Origin: Deltaproteobacteria bacterium
GTDB lineage: Bacteria; SAR324; XYD2-FULL-50-16
Direction of reading: 5' to 3'
Length of the DNA stretch: 36,696 nucleotides
Assembly (NCBI GenBank): GCA_029881655.1
Contig: JAOUME010000012.1
Span: forward strand, 1-36,696
The notes beneath the pieces were generated by a model. The model had not been told where the DNA came from and ran no database searches. It saw only the letters and a list, made by a program, of their open reading frames with translations. Each line of letters opens with the position of its first letter. The first letter of the stretch is position 1. Made by a program: the position numbers and the translations under genes. Shown here one piece after another: positions 23,572 through 30,687 of this stretch.

Positions 23572-24135
23572 CTATTTCCATCGGTAACCAAAGTGGAGTT
23601 GAAAACCGTTAAGATCAACGACCGGCTCTTTATCCGTAGTAAGGTCCTTGGAGGAATCCGTTCTTAACTTGACGAACCACCCAGATTTGCCTTCAATTCC
23701 GATCACTCCACCTGCTCCAGATTTCATGCCGATCGCGTATATTGAGGCATCCTCCCTCAAAAAGACAACCGAATACTGGGTTAAGTGCAATCCGACAAAA
23801 AAAGAATCAAACCATAAATTCGTTTCAAAACCCAGCGAATCGATTTTAGCCAACTTTATTTCAGGAATACTGGCGTAGGTTATCGAGGTTAATCCAAATT
23901 CACTTCCAGTGATACCCAGAGAAAAGGATTTCCCTAAAGCCCATTGGTAATCAAGTCCAAATGGAGGAATGCTGTTACCTTTATATTCCTCGTCAGTCAG
24001 CTTATCTTTTGACAGTGAAGTGGTCGCGTATGCCGCCGAAATACCGAATCCCTTAGGGGCATCGGCCATCGCCTCGCCCGCGCCAAATAAAACGATCACG
24101 CTACAAATCAGAAATAACAGCCCTTTTTTTTTCAT
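23572..24135 (-). CDS. Exported beta-barrel-like protein of unknown family
   Basis: A 187-aa protein beginning with a signal peptide (MKKKGLLFLICSVIVLFGAG, cleavage probably after MADA). The mature region has alternating strands (GFGISAAYATTSLS, FSLGITGSEFGLTSITYA, WFDSFFVGLHLTQYSVVFL) and ends HFGYRWK, typical of small outer-membrane barrels. The track start is a GTG at 24147; I prefer the ATG at 24135, four codons in, as it starts the signal peptide directly. It is convergent with the TetR gene (68 bases apart). Function unknown. Confidence 0.65.
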   Translation of the reverse strand: MKKKGLLFLICSVIVLFGAGEAMADAPKGFGISAAYATTSLSKDKLTDEEYKGNSIPPFGLDYQWALGKSFSLGITGSEFGLTSITYASIPEIKLAKIDSLGFETNLWFDSFFVGLHLTQYSVVFLREDASIYAIGMKSGAGGVIGIEGKSGWFVKLRTDSSKDLTTDKEPVVDLNGFQLHFGYRWK

Positions 24136-24536
24136 CGCCCGGTTCACAAAAGATTGAAAAATGATGAAATCGACTTTACCATTATTATTTCATCAATATT
24201 CGCTCAATTCAAGCAAATTATTTTATCTAAACTTTGCGGCTTAGTCGCTCTACGACCCGCGGCACTGCGTAATTTTCGCCCGACAGCATTAATTTTATTA
24301 AGCCGCCATCCCTATTTAATCAAAAAAATGCCATTATTATGTCCTTTTTTTGTCCTTCACTGCTGGCTTTTCATTATATACTTTATTATAATAAAGATAA
24401 TAAAAGTACGTATCAATTTAATTAAAAATGATGTCTTTTAATTCGGAGGAAAAGCAAGGGAGCAGAATAAAACCCAACAACTTCGATGCCGGTTATGAGA
24501 TTTTGTGATTAAATAAACTTTTTCCACGGAGGAAAA
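24136..24536. other. AT-rich intergenic gap
   Basis: About 400 bases without a supported gene. A 95-aa ORF (24154-24441) exists but is very hydrophobic and irregular, lacks a ribosome-binding site, and overlaps the start of the exported-protein gene's upstream region, so I do not call it. A GC-richer patch (about 24235-24290) within AT-rich flanks may be debris of something else. Confidence 0.35.
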
Positions 24537-25055
24537 ATGGATTTTACAAAGCAAATTGATCGACTAAATTGGATTAAGCAAAGGTTTAAACTTAAAAACC
24601 AGGAACTGGCTCAGCTTGCGGCGGTTCACCCCTCACAGGTGTCGAATTGGTTAAAGCCATCTGATCATCGGGATTATCAAGACATTTGCAAAATCAGGGC
24701 AGTGGCCATTTCGTTAGGCACTGAGAAAGATTTAAAACGCGAGAACCTCCACAAAAGAATTAATTGGAGGTGGATTGCCGGTTGGGACAGCAATCATAAA
24801 AGGAAAAGGGGCGAGGTCGATCATGAGTTGGTCAACGAGACAAACATATGGGACCCGACTCTTTTAGATCCGGGCATTTTAGAGGAAACGATTTCCTTTA
24901 TCTACAAATTGAAATTAAAAAAAGGGATTCATAATATCGAACCTCATATAATTTCAAAGGAAATCATTCAGATTTACCGTGAAGTGATTTCGGAGAAGAT
25001 TAATTTTGCCTCTCTGGAAAAAATCATGAATATCGGTTATAATCTTCCGAATTGA
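24537..25055 (+). CDS. Helix-turn-helix (XRE-like) protein
   Basis: A 172-aa cytosolic protein whose N-terminus looks like an XRE/Cro-type helix-turn-helix: RLNWIKQRFKLKNQELAQLA, then AVHPSQVSNWLKPSDHRDYQ (residues 9-48). The rest is helical and not recognised, with a tryptophan-rich stretch (INWRWIAGWDSNHKRKRGE). The ribosome-binding site GGAGG is strong. The stop codon lies 4 bases from the stop of the convergent CbiA-family gene. A DNA-binding role is likely from the fold; target unknown. Confidence 0.6.
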   Translation: MDFTKQIDRLNWIKQRFKLKNQELAQLAAVHPSQVSNWLKPSDHRDYQDICKIRAVAISLGTEKDLKRENLHKRINWRWIAGWDSNHKRKRGEVDHELVNETNIWDPTLLDPGILEETISFIYKLKLKKGIHNIEPHIISKEIIQIYREVISEKINFASLEKIMNIGYNLPN

Positions 25056-25059
25056 GCTG

Positions 25060-26439
25060 TTATTGATTTCTGAAATCCAACATGATCCGAACGAAGTTTT
25101 CGGCCCATGTTGGAAAGGCTCTGGCGTGTAAATGAAAATAGGTGCCGATGGTGTTGTTGACGACGACACCATCTGAAACGCCATCGATCCCAAAGCCCCG
25201 CTCGACCTTAAAAGCGAATTTTAAAGAAGCGTCGAGGTTGACAAGCCGTGAATAATGAAATTCGTGCCCTTTGACCGGGGAAGAAAGTTTTAACCAGCCC
25301 GCTTCCCGGGTAGCGCTTATTTCAGAGTAGCCATACCCAAAGGGCTTTTCCTGAAATTCGGTATCGGCTAAAACCGCGCCGACCATCTTTCGAGTTACGC
25401 CATTTCTCGTGATCGATCGGCTCAGATACATCAAGCCTCCGCACTCGGCATAAACCGGCAGACCAGCCGCGATTTTTTCTCTTAGATCCGTTTTTAAGGC
25501 TTCGTTGCTTTCCAATTCCAAAAGGAAGGATTCGGGGAACCCACCCCCGATATAAATGCCGTTGGCCTTGGGAACTTTTTTGTCTTTCAGGGGGCTAAAA
25601 TAAACCACCTTGGCACCGGCTCTTTTTAATGCCTCGATATTTTCGGGGTAGTAAAAACAAAAAGCCTTATCCATGGCGATGGCGACGACGACCTGTTCAT
25701 TAATAGTTTGTGACACTTCCGGAGACTCAAATTCGATTGATTCGGCTTGCTTGGCAATGCTCAAAACCTGATCGAGATTGACATGCCCTTGAACCAAACT
25801 GGCCAAATGATGAACCACTTTTTCTGGTTCAGAAACTTCCCTGGAGGTAATAAGGCCCAAGTGCCTTTCCTCGATTATTGTTTCATGGTTTACAGGCAAA
25901 ACACCCAAGACCGGTATTCCGCAATAATGCTCGATAACCCCGATCTGTTTCGCTTCTTGTCTCGTGCTTCTGATTTTGTTTAGGACAACCCCCCTAATCT
26001 TGATGTTTTCATCCATCTTCATCTGTCCCAACACCAAGGCCCCTACGGAGCGGTTCATTCCACTGCCGTCCACGATCAATACCACAGGGATTCCCAAAGT
26101 CCTCCCGACTGACGCGCTGCTGTCTTTACCCAAAAGATCCATGCCGTCATGAAGACCATGATTCCCCTCCACGACCGCCAAATCAGCCACAGCCGTATTT
26201 TCGCCATAGCTTTTCAAACAGTTGTTCACGCCAAACAGATACGGGTCCAGGTTAAAGCTCTTTCTGCCCGTAGCCAATTCGTGCCACATCGGGTCGATAT
26301 AGTCAGGTCCCTTCTTAAACATCTGCACTTCATACCCCTTTAAAACGAAAGCGCGAGCGAGTCCCAGCGATAAAAGAGTTTTGCCTGAACTTTTATGCGG
26401 CGCTGATATCATTAAGCCAGGGACGGTTATCTTCTGCAT
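25060..26439 (-). CDS. cbiA: CbiA/CobB-family amidotransferase, cobyrinate a,c-diamide synthase or siroheme amidase (DsrN)
   Basis: A 459-aa enzyme with an N-terminal ATP-binding CbiA domain (P-loop SAPHKSSGKT, residues 12-21; FKKGPDYIDP, 41-50; VVEGNHGLHDG, 89-99) and a C-terminal glutamine-amidotransferase domain (GIYIGGGFPE, YAECGGLMYL with catalytic Cys333, HEFHYS, and GTYFHLH). It amidates carboxyl groups of a tetrapyrrole using glutamine and ATP. Conventional annotation would be cobyrinate a,c-diamide synthase of the anaerobic cobalamin route. However, it is divergent from aprBA in a sulfate-reduction island, no other cobalamin gene is here, and its EGN-GL-DG motif fits the DsrN type as I remember it. 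DsrN makes siroheme amide for DsrAB. I regard DsrN as more likely than cobalamin synthesis, but this is inference. Confidence 0.82.
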   Translation of the reverse strand: MQKITVPGLMISAPHKSSGKTLLSLGLARAFVLKGYEVQMFKKGPDYIDPMWHELATGRKSFNLDPYLFGVNNCLKSYGENTAVADLAVVEGNHGLHDGMDLLGKDSSASVGRTLGIPVVLIVDGSGMNRSVGALVLGQMKMDENIKIRGVVLNKIRSTRQEAKQIGVIEHYCGIPVLGVLPVNHETIIEERHLGLITSREVSEPEKVVHHLASLVQGHVNLDQVLSIAKQAESIEFESPEVSQTINEQVVVAIAMDKAFCFYYPENIEALKRAGAKVVYFSPLKDKKVPKANGIYIGGGFPESFLLELESNEALKTDLREKIAAGLPVYAECGGLMYLSRSITRNGVTRKMVGAVLADTEFQEKPFGYGYSEISATREAGWLKLSSPVKGHEFHYSRLVNLDASLKFAFKVERGFGIDGVSDGVVVNNTIGTYFHLHARAFPTWAENFVRIMLDFRNQ

Positions 26440-26529
26440 GGTTGGACGTTTATTCGGTTTTAAATTCTAATATTTTAATATAAAGTCTCATTTGAGCTTA
26501 ATGCTTGGACTGGGTTGAGCTCAGAGATA

Positions 26530-26574
26530 AAAAATAGTCTATTAACGTTAAATGATTTTTTATAGACTATTTTT
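26530..26574. repeat. 13-bp inverted repeat (hairpin) between cbiA and aprB
   Basis: AAAAATAGTCTAT and ATAGACTATTTTT are perfect inverted copies with a 19-base loop that contains the palindrome TAACGTTA. An A-tract on the left and a T-tract on the right would allow intrinsic termination in either direction. It lies about 90 bases upstream of the cbiA start and 190 bases upstream of the aprB promoter, so it is not a normal gene-end terminator. It may be an operator, an attenuator of a leader for cbiA, or an insulator. Confidence 0.65.
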
Positions 26575-26719
26575 GCTGTTATTTTAACTCAGCATACTAT
26601 AAAATATGAAAACAAAAACCAGAATTACGGTATCTATTTGTATTTTTAAATTTAATTTAGTTATTTTGGTTTTGGGATCAAAAATATAATTTAATTTAAA
26701 TTCGACGGTTTATTTTTAC

Positions 26720-26749
26720 TTGACAAAAGTTGAATATTCGGATTAGGAT
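26720..26749 (+). promoter_or_regulatory. Probable aprBA promoter
   Basis: TTGACA (26720-26725) then 18 bases then TAGGAT (26744-26749): sigma70-like. It leaves a leader of about 80 bases ending with the ribosome-binding site AGGAGG before aprB. Coordinates are by eye. Confidence 0.5.
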
Positions 26750-26837
26750 TTATTCAAATATATTAATACTTCTTGTTATGTCAGGATGACTGTCGTTGAA
26801 ATAAACCTGGAACCGTCAATAAATATAGGAGGATAAA

Positions 26838-27281
26838 ATGCCAAGTTTTGTGATTTCGGAAAAATGCGATGGGTGCAAGGGACAGGACAAAACCGCCTGC
26901 ATGTACATCTGTCCTCATGATTTGATGAAGCTGGATGCGGATAAGCAAAAAGCCGTCAATCAGGAGCCGGTGCAGTGCTGGGAATGTTATAATTGTGTCA
27001 AGATTTGCCCTCAGCAAGCGATCGAAGTCAGGTGTTACGCCGATTTCGCGCCGCTTGGAGCTTCGGTTATCCCCATGAGAGGAACCGATACCATTATGTG
27101 GACCGTCAAGTTCAGAAACGGCTCGATCAAGCGGTTTAAGTTTCCCATCCGCACAATTCCCGAGGGAGAAGTGGATATCTACAAAGGAGCCGGTGAAGCC
27201 AAGGCGGATCTCTCTAGGATTAAGGAGCCAGGTTTGTTTACCCATCACGCGGCGGGAATGACCATGCCAGTGCCGAAATAG
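26838..27281 (+). CDS. aprB: Adenylylsulfate (APS) reductase beta subunit
   Basis: The iron-sulfur subunit of dissimilatory APS reductase, a cytoplasmic AprAB enzyme that reduces APS to sulfite and AMP. The 147-aa protein has two [4Fe-4S] motifs: Cys10, 13, 21, 25 (CDGCKGQDKTACMYICP) and Cys47, 50, 53, 57 (CWECYNCVKICP), with the usual AprB cores DFAPLGASVIPMRG and TVKFRNGSIKRFKFPIRT. The C-terminal tail is a little shorter than in Desulfovibrio AprB. A strong AGGAGG precedes the ATG. aprA follows in the same direction 72 bases later. Electrons reach these clusters from QmoABC, encoded downstream. Confidence 0.96.
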   Translation: MPSFVISEKCDGCKGQDKTACMYICPHDLMKLDADKQKAVNQEPVQCWECYNCVKICPQQAIEVRCYADFAPLGASVIPMRGTDTIMWTVKFRNGSIKRFKFPIRTIPEGEVDIYKGAGEAKADLSRIKEPGLFTHHAAGMTMPVPK

Positions 27282-27353
27282 TTCATGCATGAAGAAACAG
27301 ATAAAAATTATGACTGACTTAAAAGCAGAGAAACCATAAAAAGGAGCTTTAAA

Positions 27354-29330
27354 ATGGAAGATAAAACAAATACCTTTCAACATTGCGAAAAGCCAGAGAT
27401 TGTTGTGCATGAAACCGACATTTTGTTGATTGGTGGGGGCATGTCTGCCTGTGGGGCAGCTTATGAGGCCGATAAATGGGCGACAGAACAGGGACTGAGA
27501 ATCACCATGGTAGATAAGGCCGCGACCGATCGAAGCGGCGCGGTGGCCATGGGTCTTTCGGCGATCAACACCTACTTGGGTGAGAACAGCGTGGACGATT
27601 ACGTCCGCTACGTCAGGCAGGACCTGATGGGCATCATCAGAGAAGATCTGGTCTTCGACCTCGGAAGAGTGGTCGATGATTCGGTGCACCTCTTCGAGGA
27701 CTGGGGACTGCCGGTCTGGAAAAAAGACGATGACGGAAAATCCCTGGACGGCCATCAGGCGGAAAGGGAAGGCAAGGAATCTCTCAGAGACGGTGGAACT
27801 CCCGTCCGCTCGGGCAGGTGGCAGATCATGATCAACGGCGAATCCTATAAGGTCGTGGTCGCCGAAGCCGCGAAGCTGGCCCTTGAAAACAACCGCAAGG
27901 CAACCGGTGTCGATCAGAACCTTTTTGAACGGGTCTTTATCGTTAAGTTGATGATGGACCAAAACGACCCCAAACGTGTCGCCGGCGCGGTCGGATTCAG
28001 TGTCCGGGAAAACAAGCTTTACATATTTAAGTGCAAGACCGCTCTCCTAGGAACCGGTGGTTGCGTCAATGTTTTCAGAACCCGGGCAACAGCCGAAGGC
28101 CAGGGACGAGCCTGGTTCCCCGTATGGAACGCTGGTTCAAACTACGCCATGGCGGCTGAGGCAGGAGCGGAGTTGACCTTGATGGAAAATCGTTTCGTGC
28201 CCGCCCGCTTCAAGGACGGCTACGGACCAGTGGGGGCTTGGTTCCTTCTGTTTAAAGCCAAAGCCACCAACGCTCTGGGAGAGGATTACTGTCAGACTCA
28301 TCTCGAGGAAAGCCGCAAACTTTACGGGAAATATGTTGACGCAATAGGAACCTGCCTTAGAAATCATATGATGATGATCGATATGAAAGCGGGCAAGGGA
28401 CCCATAAAGATTCATACCGATGTGGCCCTTAAGAACTTGGCCGATACCATGAGCCCAAAAGAAATCAAACATTTAGAGTCAGAGGCTTGGGAAGATTTTC
28501 TGGATATGACGATCGCACAAGCCGGAGTCTGGGCTGCCAATAACATGGCGCCGGAGGAGGTTCCATCCGAGCTGATGCCATCTGAACCTTATCTCTTGGG
28601 TTCGCACGCGGGATGCGCCGGAATCTGGGTCAGTGGTCCTGGTGACTTCGGTCCATCCGAGTATGCCTGGGGTTATAACCGCATGACGACCGTGAATGGC
28701 CTTTTTACGGCAGGGGACGGTGTGGGCGCGTCAGGTCACAAGTTTTCCTCAGGTTCGCATGCCGAAGGACGTATCGCCGCAAAAGCCATGACTTCTTTTA
28801 TCATGGATCACAAGGACGACAATCCCACTTTTAAGGAAACGGCCGACGAGTTGGCAGCCGAGATTTATCTCCCCATGGAAACCTATGCCAAATACCAGAG
28901 TTATTCAACCGATCCTGATATCAATCCAAACTACATCAAGCCAGCTATGCTCCAGCAGAGGCTTCAGAAAATCATGGATGAATATGTCGGCGGTGTCAGC
29001 ACCTGGTACACCACCAGCAAAACCATGCTTGAAGAAGGCCTGAATTATCTGGAGATGCTCAAGGAAGATTCCTTTCACATGGGCGCCAAGGACCTGCACG
29101 AACTCTTAAGGGCCTGGGAGAATTTCCACAGAATTCTGGCGGGTGAAGCGCATGCCCAGCATATCCTCTTTAGGGAAGAGACCCGCTATCCGGGATACTA
29201 TTACAGGGGCGATCATCTGGCGATCGATGATGACAACTGGCGGTGTTTTGTCAACTCCACCTATGATAAGCAAACCAAAAAGTGGAACGTCTTTAAAAAA
29301 GAATACCACCAGCTTATTCCGGATAAATAG
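27354..29330 (+). CDS. aprA: Adenylylsulfate (APS) reductase alpha subunit
   Basis: The FAD subunit of APS reductase, where APS binds and is reduced. The 658-aa protein has the N-terminal FAD motif DILLIGGGMSACGAA (about residues 22-36), DKAATDRSGAVAMGLSAIN, the family's HQAEREGKESLRDGG, ATAEGQGRAWFPVWNAGSNY, and ENRFVPARFKDGYGPVGAW near the active site. SGSHAEGRIAAKAM closes the FAD domain. The length matches SRB AprA. An AAAAGGAG ribosome-binding site precedes the ATG. A hairpin after the stop (29340-29367) may limit read-through into qmoA. A 393-aa antisense ORF across aprB is a shadow. Confidence 0.97.
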   Translation: MEDKTNTFQHCEKPEIVVHETDILLIGGGMSACGAAYEADKWATEQGLRITMVDKAATDRSGAVAMGLSAINTYLGENSVDDYVRYVRQDLMGIIREDLVFDLGRVVDDSVHLFEDWGLPVWKKDDDGKSLDGHQAEREGKESLRDGGTPVRSGRWQIMINGESYKVVVAEAAKLALENNRKATGVDQNLFERVFIVKLMMDQNDPKRVAGAVGFSVRENKLYIFKCKTALLGTGGCVNVFRTRATAEGQGRAWFPVWNAGSNYAMAAEAGAELTLMENRFVPARFKDGYGPVGAWFLLFKAKATNALGEDYCQTHLEESRKLYGKYVDAIGTCLRNHMMMIDMKAGKGPIKIHTDVALKNLADTMSPKEIKHLESEAWEDFLDMTIAQAGVWAANNMAPEEVPSELMPSEPYLLGSHAGCAGIWVSGPGDFGPSEYAWGYNRMTTVNGLFTAGDGVGASGHKFSSGSHAEGRIAAKAMTSFIMDHKDDNPTFKETADELAAEIYLPMETYAKYQSYSTDPDINPNYIKPAMLQQRLQKIMDEYVGGVSTWYTTSKTMLEEGLNYLEMLKEDSFHMGAKDLHELLRAWENFHRILAGEAHAQHILFREETRYPGYYYRGDHLAIDDDNWRCFVNSTYDKQTKKWNVFKKEYHQLIPDK

Positions 29331-29339
29331 GAAAAGTGT

Positions 29340-29367
29340 CCAGCCTCTTAATAAAAAAAGAGGCTGG
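29340..29367 (+). terminator. Hairpin between aprA and qmoA
   Basis: CCAGCCTCTT and AAGAGGCTGG form a perfect 10-bp stem with an 8-base AT loop, followed by TTTC. It sits 9 bases after the aprA stop. This fits an intrinsic terminator with a short U-tract, so probably partial termination, giving more aprBA than qmo transcript. Confidence 0.75.
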
Positions 29368-29428
29368 TTTCAATCAAACGATGCTTGAAAATCCGTTTTT
29401 TAGGGAATTATAAACCGCAAAGAAGGCC

Positions 29429-30682
29429 ATGAGCAACCAGGAAAAAAAGATACTCGTCATAGGAGGCGGCATAAGCGGTATGAGCGCGGCTTTGGACGCT
29501 TCTGAGACCGGTTATTCGGTCATCCTGATCGAAAAAAGACCGAGTTTGGGAGGCAGAGTTTCCAGGTTTCACCAGTATTTCCCTAAGCTTTGTCCGCCTA
29601 TGTGCGGTCTTGAGATCAACTACAAACGGATCAGGCCAAATAAGAACCTTCAGGTTTTAACCAGTACCGAGGCACTCAAAATCAGCGGAGAGGCTCCCGA
29701 CCTTAAGGTAACTCTTAAGACCAGCCCCACTTATGTGAACCACAAGTGCACTGCCTGCGGGGACTGCGTTGATGTATGTCCAAGCGAGAGACCAGACGCT
29801 TTTAATTTCGGCATGAATAAGACCAGAGCCATTTACCTTCCCCAGCAGATGGCTTATCCCAACCGCTTTGTCATTGACCGGAAACATTGCCCCGAGGGTT
29901 GTGATAAATGTGTGGTTGCCTGTAATTATCAGGCGATCGACCTGAACATGCCGGCGAAGGAGCAGGAAATCGACGTTTCATCGGTGATCCTCGCGACGGG
30001 CTGGAAACCCTATGACGCTAAAAAACTGACCCATCTCGGGTTTTCAAAATTCCCAAATGTCATCAACAACATTATGATGGAACGCTTGGCTTCACTGAGT
30101 GGTCCAACCCAGGGAGTGGTGGTTCGTCCCTCGGACAAAAAACCGCCCAAGAGCGTCGCCTTTATCCAGTGCGCAGGGTCAAGAGACGAGAATCATCTGC
30201 CCTATTGCTCCTCGATCTGCTGTTTGGCTTCCCTTAAACAGATCAGTTACGTCCGCGCGCAAAATCCGGAGGCCGAGATCTATCTCTTTTATATCGATAT
30301 CAGGACTCCCGGGAAATATGAGGATTTCGCGGCCCGGATTCAGGAGGACCCCAAGCTAAAACTCATCAAGGGGAAGGTCGCTAAAATCACCGAAACGGCT
30401 GACGGTAGCCTTGTGATGGAGGCTGAAGATATCCTAAAGGGCAATAAGGTTCATATCGAGGTCGATATGGCGGTGCTGGCGACGGGAATGGAGCCGAGTA
30501 TCGCGGGGCAAAGCTTTGTTGGAGACACCATCAAGCTGGATTCGTCGGGGTTTATCCAAGAGGACCAAAAAGCGGGGATTTTTTCAGCCGGGGTCGCCAA
30601 AATGCCTCTGGATGTCAGTAGTTCGGTGATTGACGCTTCTGGCGCCGCCTTAAAAGCGATTCAAAATCTCAGATCGGATTGA
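29429..30682 (+). CDS. qmoA: Quinone-interacting membrane-bound oxidoreductase subunit QmoA
   Basis: A 417-aa HdrA-like flavoprotein, the cytoplasmic subunit of the Qmo complex that passes electrons from the quinone pool to AprAB. It has an FAD motif at the N-terminus (ILVIGGGISGMSAALDAS), the CPPMCGLEINYKRI region, and iron-sulfur motifs CTACGDCVDVCP (about residues 107-118) and CPEGCDKCVVAC (about 154-165). IQCAGSRDENHLPYCSSICC is shared with QmoB. It follows the aprA hairpin by 61 bases. Its stop codon is 5 bases before the preferred qmoB start. Confidence 0.95.
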   Translation: MSNQEKKILVIGGGISGMSAALDASETGYSVILIEKRPSLGGRVSRFHQYFPKLCPPMCGLEINYKRIRPNKNLQVLTSTEALKISGEAPDLKVTLKTSPTYVNHKCTACGDCVDVCPSERPDAFNFGMNKTRAIYLPQQMAYPNRFVIDRKHCPEGCDKCVVACNYQAIDLNMPAKEQEIDVSSVILATGWKPYDAKKLTHLGFSKFPNVINNIMMERLASLSGPTQGVVVRPSDKKPPKSVAFIQCAGSRDENHLPYCSSICCLASLKQISYVRAQNPEAEIYLFYIDIRTPGKYEDFAARIQEDPKLKLIKGKVAKITETADGSLVMEAEDILKGNKVHIEVDMAVLATGMEPSIAGQSFVGDTIKLDSSGFIQEDQKAGIFSAGVAKMPLDVSSSVIDASGAALKAIQNLRSD

Positions 30683-30687
30683 AGATT

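Larger units (their letters stand above)
26440..26837. promoter_or_regulatory. Divergent cbiA/aprBA intergenic region
   Basis: About 400 bases of AT-rich sequence with no gene. It contains a strong inverted repeat (26530-26574) and an aprBA promoter (26720-26749), both listed separately. The stretch between them is mostly A/T. I looked for a cobalamin-type riboswitch near the 5' side of cbiA and found no clear B12-box. Confidence 0.6.

Noticed and set aside
24154-24441. 95-aa hydrophobic ORF
   Set aside because: No ribosome-binding site, erratic composition and no recognisable family; treated as gap sequence.
26440-26837. Cobalamin riboswitch upstream of cbiA
   Set aside because: I looked for a B12-box and the typical G+C-rich multi-stem leader; the region is AT-rich and shows only one simple hairpin.
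26781-27962. 393-aa minus-strand ORF over aprB and the start of aprA
   Set aside because: It is fully antisense to two well-conserved genes, and its translation is rich in His and Phe with no domain. Shadow of biased codon use.
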